Positions 14,612-16,323 of a stretch of 16,323 nucleotides of DNA are shown in pieces. The translations under genes and the position numbers were made by a program. The stretch is from Calditrichota bacterium (lineage in GTDB: Bacteria > Calditrichota > Calditrichia > RBG-13-44-9). The notes beneath the pieces are model-generated. The model did not search any database. It was not told where the DNA came from and saw only the letters and a list, made by a program, of their open reading frames with translations. The DNA is taken from positions 1 through 16,323 of the forward strand of contig JAJRXE010000008.1 of assembly GCA_024276455.1 (NCBI GenBank). The letters run 5' to 3'. Position 1 is the stretch's first letter; every line of letters begins with the position of its first letter.

Positions 14612-15064
14612 TCACTTCTTTGCCTGCCGAACATGGTACGGGGGAATGTAGTGAATGTACTCGTGAAGCACCCGTAGTTCGTAATCTTTGTCTTCCATTT
14701 CCACGCCCAGCAAATCGCGCAGGGAAACAATGCCCACCAGCTGATCTCCCTCCACCACCGGCATGTGTCTCACGTTGTACTTTTTCATGAGAGAAATACA
14801 ATCGGAAATCCGGCAATCCGGAGTGGTTAAATACAACTCTCCGGTCATGACTTCCGAGACTTTCACCTTTTCCGGCTTCTTCTTTTGGGCAATGACCCGC
14901 GTAAGCAGGTCTCTTTCGGTAAAGATGCCCACAATGCGGTCGCCATCCAACACCGGGACGGAACCGATATTATGCTGGGCCATAATTTCCGCCGCATGCT
15001 GGACACTGTCTGCCACATTCACACAGTGTACCATCCGATTCTTTATCATCTCGTTTAATTTCAT
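14612..15064 (-). CDS. Two-CBS-domain protein
   Basis: A 150-residue cytoplasmic protein made of a CBS pair (about 8-60 and 71-121), plus a 29-residue C-terminal tail rich in Tyr and His. Seen in repeat 1: HNIGSVPVLDGDRIVGIFTERDLL. Seen in repeat 2: YNVRHMPVVEGDQLVGIVSLRDLL. The (S/T)xRDLL ends are the usual ribose/phosphate contacts for adenine nucleotides, so it probably binds AMP, ATP or a related ligand and regulates a partner. No catalytic domain is attached and the partner is unknown. The ATG has a perfect AAGGAGG upstream. It precedes the WbqC gene by 21 bases in the same direction and is divergent from the methyltransferase gene across 129 AT-rich bases that probably hold both promoters. 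Confidence 0.92.
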   Translation of the reverse strand: MKLNEMIKNRMVHCVNVADSVQHAAEIMAQHNIGSVPVLDGDRIVGIFTERDLLTRVIAQKKKPEKVKVSEVMTGELYLTTPDCRISDCISLMKKYNVRHMPVVEGDQLVGIVSLRDLLGVEMEDKDYELRVLHEYIHYIPPYHVRQAKK

Positions 15065-15193
15065 TTTTTTCCTCCTTAATTTTGTCCCCGCGAAAAATTA
15101 TTTTATATTTTCCTGCTAAACGAATTGTTTGGTGGCTGTATTTGCCTCTAAAAATAGTAGAATAAAAATTCCGCAAAAGCAAAGGAAAAAGGG

Positions 15194-16000
15194 ATGAAAT
15201 ACTTCGGCATACCCCGACCGGTACTGGAAGTTGGTTCCGGCCATCGCCCCTACCCCCAGAGCGATGTGCTGGTGGACAAGTTTCTGAACGAGTCGCAACG
15301 GGGCGGTAAACTGCGCACGGACGGGCGTCCCCTGATTGTGAGCGACATCGAGAAACTGCCTTTTCGCGACCGGGCTTTTGGTTTTTCCATTGCCGCCCAT
15401 GTGCTGGAACACGTGAAACATCCCCCCAAAGCGCTGGCGGAATTGATGCGGGTCAGCCAACAGGGGTATCTGGAAACTCCCTCGGCGCTGCTGGAATTCG
15501 CCGAACCACATCGGGACTACCACCTCTGGTTCGTGAAAAATGAGAACGGTGAACTGGTGTTCCTCCCCAAAAAGAACAAGAACCTGTTTCACCACGACGT
15601 TCTGCGCTTGCTTTTGGAAAAAAACTGGGGCTTTAAATTGTTTTACCATTCCAACCCTCAACTCACCAAAACCCGCTTTTACTGGAACGGAGAGATTCCT
15701 TACCGCATTGAAAAACGCCCTTTCCATCCCAACGAATATGCGGCTCTCATCCCCCAATCGATTGTAAAATTTTTCTGGAACCTGCTGCAGAAACTGGGCG
15801 AAGAAGTGCTCAAAATCTATTTCCAGTGGCGGCTTCCCCATCGCCCCAAAATCTCTTTAGCGGAGCTGATTCAATGCCCCCAATGCCGGGGCACATTGGA
15901 GATTCAAACAAACCGAATAGTTTGTGCCACCTGCAAAGGATATTATCCGCGCAAAGGAGACCTCTATTTTCTCTCTCCGGACTATTTCGTTCACAGCTGA
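15194..16000 (+). CDS. Class I SAM-dependent methyltransferase with C-terminal zinc ribbon
   Basis: A 268-residue protein. Residues 9-16 (PVLEVGSG) are SAM-binding motif I, starting only nine residues from the N-terminus. DIEKLPFRDRAFGFSIAAHVLEHV (51-74) supplies the acidic loop and the strand seen in Methyltransf_11-type enzymes. GYLETPSALLEF (91-102) follows. The last 45 residues carry four cysteines, C228, C231, C244 and C247, in a CPQCRGTLE...CATCKGYYPRKGDLYFL pattern like Trm112-type zinc ribbons. The substrate cannot be deduced; sugar-, lipid- or small-molecule methylation near a glycan locus is possible. The start ATG has AAAGGA seven bases upstream and an in-frame TAG lies 11 codons before it, so the short N-terminus is real. 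Its 3' end overlaps the next, convergent gene by 10 bases. Confidence 0.88.
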   Translation: MKYFGIPRPVLEVGSGHRPYPQSDVLVDKFLNESQRGGKLRTDGRPLIVSDIEKLPFRDRAFGFSIAAHVLEHVKHPPKALAELMRVSQQGYLETPSALLEFAEPHRDYHLWFVKNENGELVFLPKKNKNLFHHDVLRLLLEKNWGFKLFYHSNPQLTKTRFYWNGEIPYRIEKRPFHPNEYAALIPQSIVKFFWNLLQKLGEEVLKIYFQWRLPHRPKISLAELIQCPQCRGTLEIQTNRIVCATCKGYYPRKGDLYFLSPDYFVHS

Positions 16001-16323
16001 GGAAGTTTCTGGCTCGCAGCGCGACGAACCCGGCGTTCTTCCTCTTCCCGGCGCATCAGACGGGTGCGCAAACCGAGCAAATTCTTCAACACATTGTACC
16101 AGAAAGGGGCACCCAGACTTAACAACCCAATGGTTACCAGCATTCCCACGATTTTCGCCAAACTCCAGCGCTGTACCTTCCAGGTGTAATCGGGACCGAA
16201 AAATTCCAGACTGATGCGGCTTAGCTGGTTTTGCAATTTCTCGATTTGCCCGACCAGCGTCCCCATCTGTCGGGCGGCTATTTCCCGCTGTATTTGCCGA
16301 AACAACGTCAGCACCGAATCGGG
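15991..16323 (-). CDS. Membrane protein, C-terminal part (5' end outside window)
   Basis: The frame is open from the right edge to TGA at 15991-15993, giving about 111 residues of a larger protein. A GTG at 16314 is in frame, but nothing suggests it is the true start. Residues up to about 50 look like a helical, Gln-rich soluble or coiled region (REIAARQMGTLVGQIEKLQ). One membrane segment follows (KIVGMLVTIGLLSLGAPFW), then the phrase GAPFWYNVLKNLLGLRTRL, and a highly basic/acidic tail (RREEEERRVRR). A GAPFW-x-x-LLN-LR-type phrase after the last helix recurs in uncharacterised bacterial membrane proteins, from memory and without a named family here. Its last 10 bases overlap the end of the methyltransferase gene on the other strand. 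Confidence 0.7.
   Translation of the reverse strand, partial: PDSVLTLFRQIQREIAARQMGTLVGQIEKLQNQLSRISLEFFGPDYTWKVQRWSLAKIVGMLVTIGLLSLGAPFWYNVLKNLLGLRTRLMRREEEERRVRRAASQKLPQL

Noticed and set aside
15116..15841. Minus-strand open frame of 241 codons
   Set aside because: It is antisense to the methyltransferase and would remove the promoter space of the CBS gene; no motif.

Overview
The window looks like chromosome of a Gram-negative, non-Bacteroidota bacterium, most likely a member of the FCB superphylum such as a Calditrichota- or KSB1-like lineage. This is inferred from the gene families only. Pointers are: a lipoprotein lytic transglycosylase and a sedoheptulose-7-phosphate isomerase (outer envelope), a bacterial geranylgeranylglyceryl-phosphate synthase of the type seen in FCB bacteria, DUF2851, DUF350, WbqC and a TIGR01212 radical SAM protein. 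Shine-Dalgarno sites are strong (AGGAGG type) and promoters look sigma70-like (TTGACA-17-TATTAT, TTGCTT-17-TAGAAT). This argues against Bacteroidota proper, which use a different promoter consensus and weak ribosome sites. TTG starts are used at least three times.

Layout. The left edge (1-254, +) is the tail of a receiver-domain protein. A minus-strand block follows, read right to left: DUF2851 (2035-3378), an MgtC/SapB-type membrane protein with its own consensus promoter (1557-1976), a small DUF350 membrane protein (1273-1509) and an SLT lytic transglycosylase lipoprotein (448-1200). An XRE-type regulator (3458-3820, +) is divergent from DUF2851; the shared 5' region holds a perfect 8-bp inverted repeat overlapping promoters for both directions. 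Next on the minus strand come a radical SAM protein (5470-6438), a PTS EIIA-2 domain protein (4863-5315) and a polyprenyl diphosphate synthase (3858-4829). An NhaC-family antiporter with an exported N-terminal domain (6584-8542, +) stands alone.

The main block (8706-13852, minus) is a tight operon read as GGGP synthase, GmhA, Wzx-type flippase, glycosyltransferase, glycosyltransferase. It starts at a sigma70-like promoter (13880-13908) and ends at a possible intrinsic terminator (8647-8677). Upstream lie a WbqC-family protein and a two-CBS-domain protein, also on the minus strand. A methyltransferase carrying a C-terminal zinc ribbon (15194-16000, +) diverges from the CBS gene and overlaps, tail to tail, a membrane protein that runs off the right edge.

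How the genes may work together: the prenyl diphosphate synthase could supply the C20 (or similar) substrate for the GGGP synthase, which makes an archaeal-type prenyl-glycerol ether. That synthase heads an operon for making and flipping a surface glycan. Whether the ether lipid and the glycan are linked is the one real open question in the window. The rest reads as ordinary housekeeping and envelope genes. No tRNA, rRNA, CRISPR array, transposon or phage gene was seen. No gene-free stretch exceeds 300 bases; the longest (255-447, 193 bases) shows nothing beyond a 5-bp stem.
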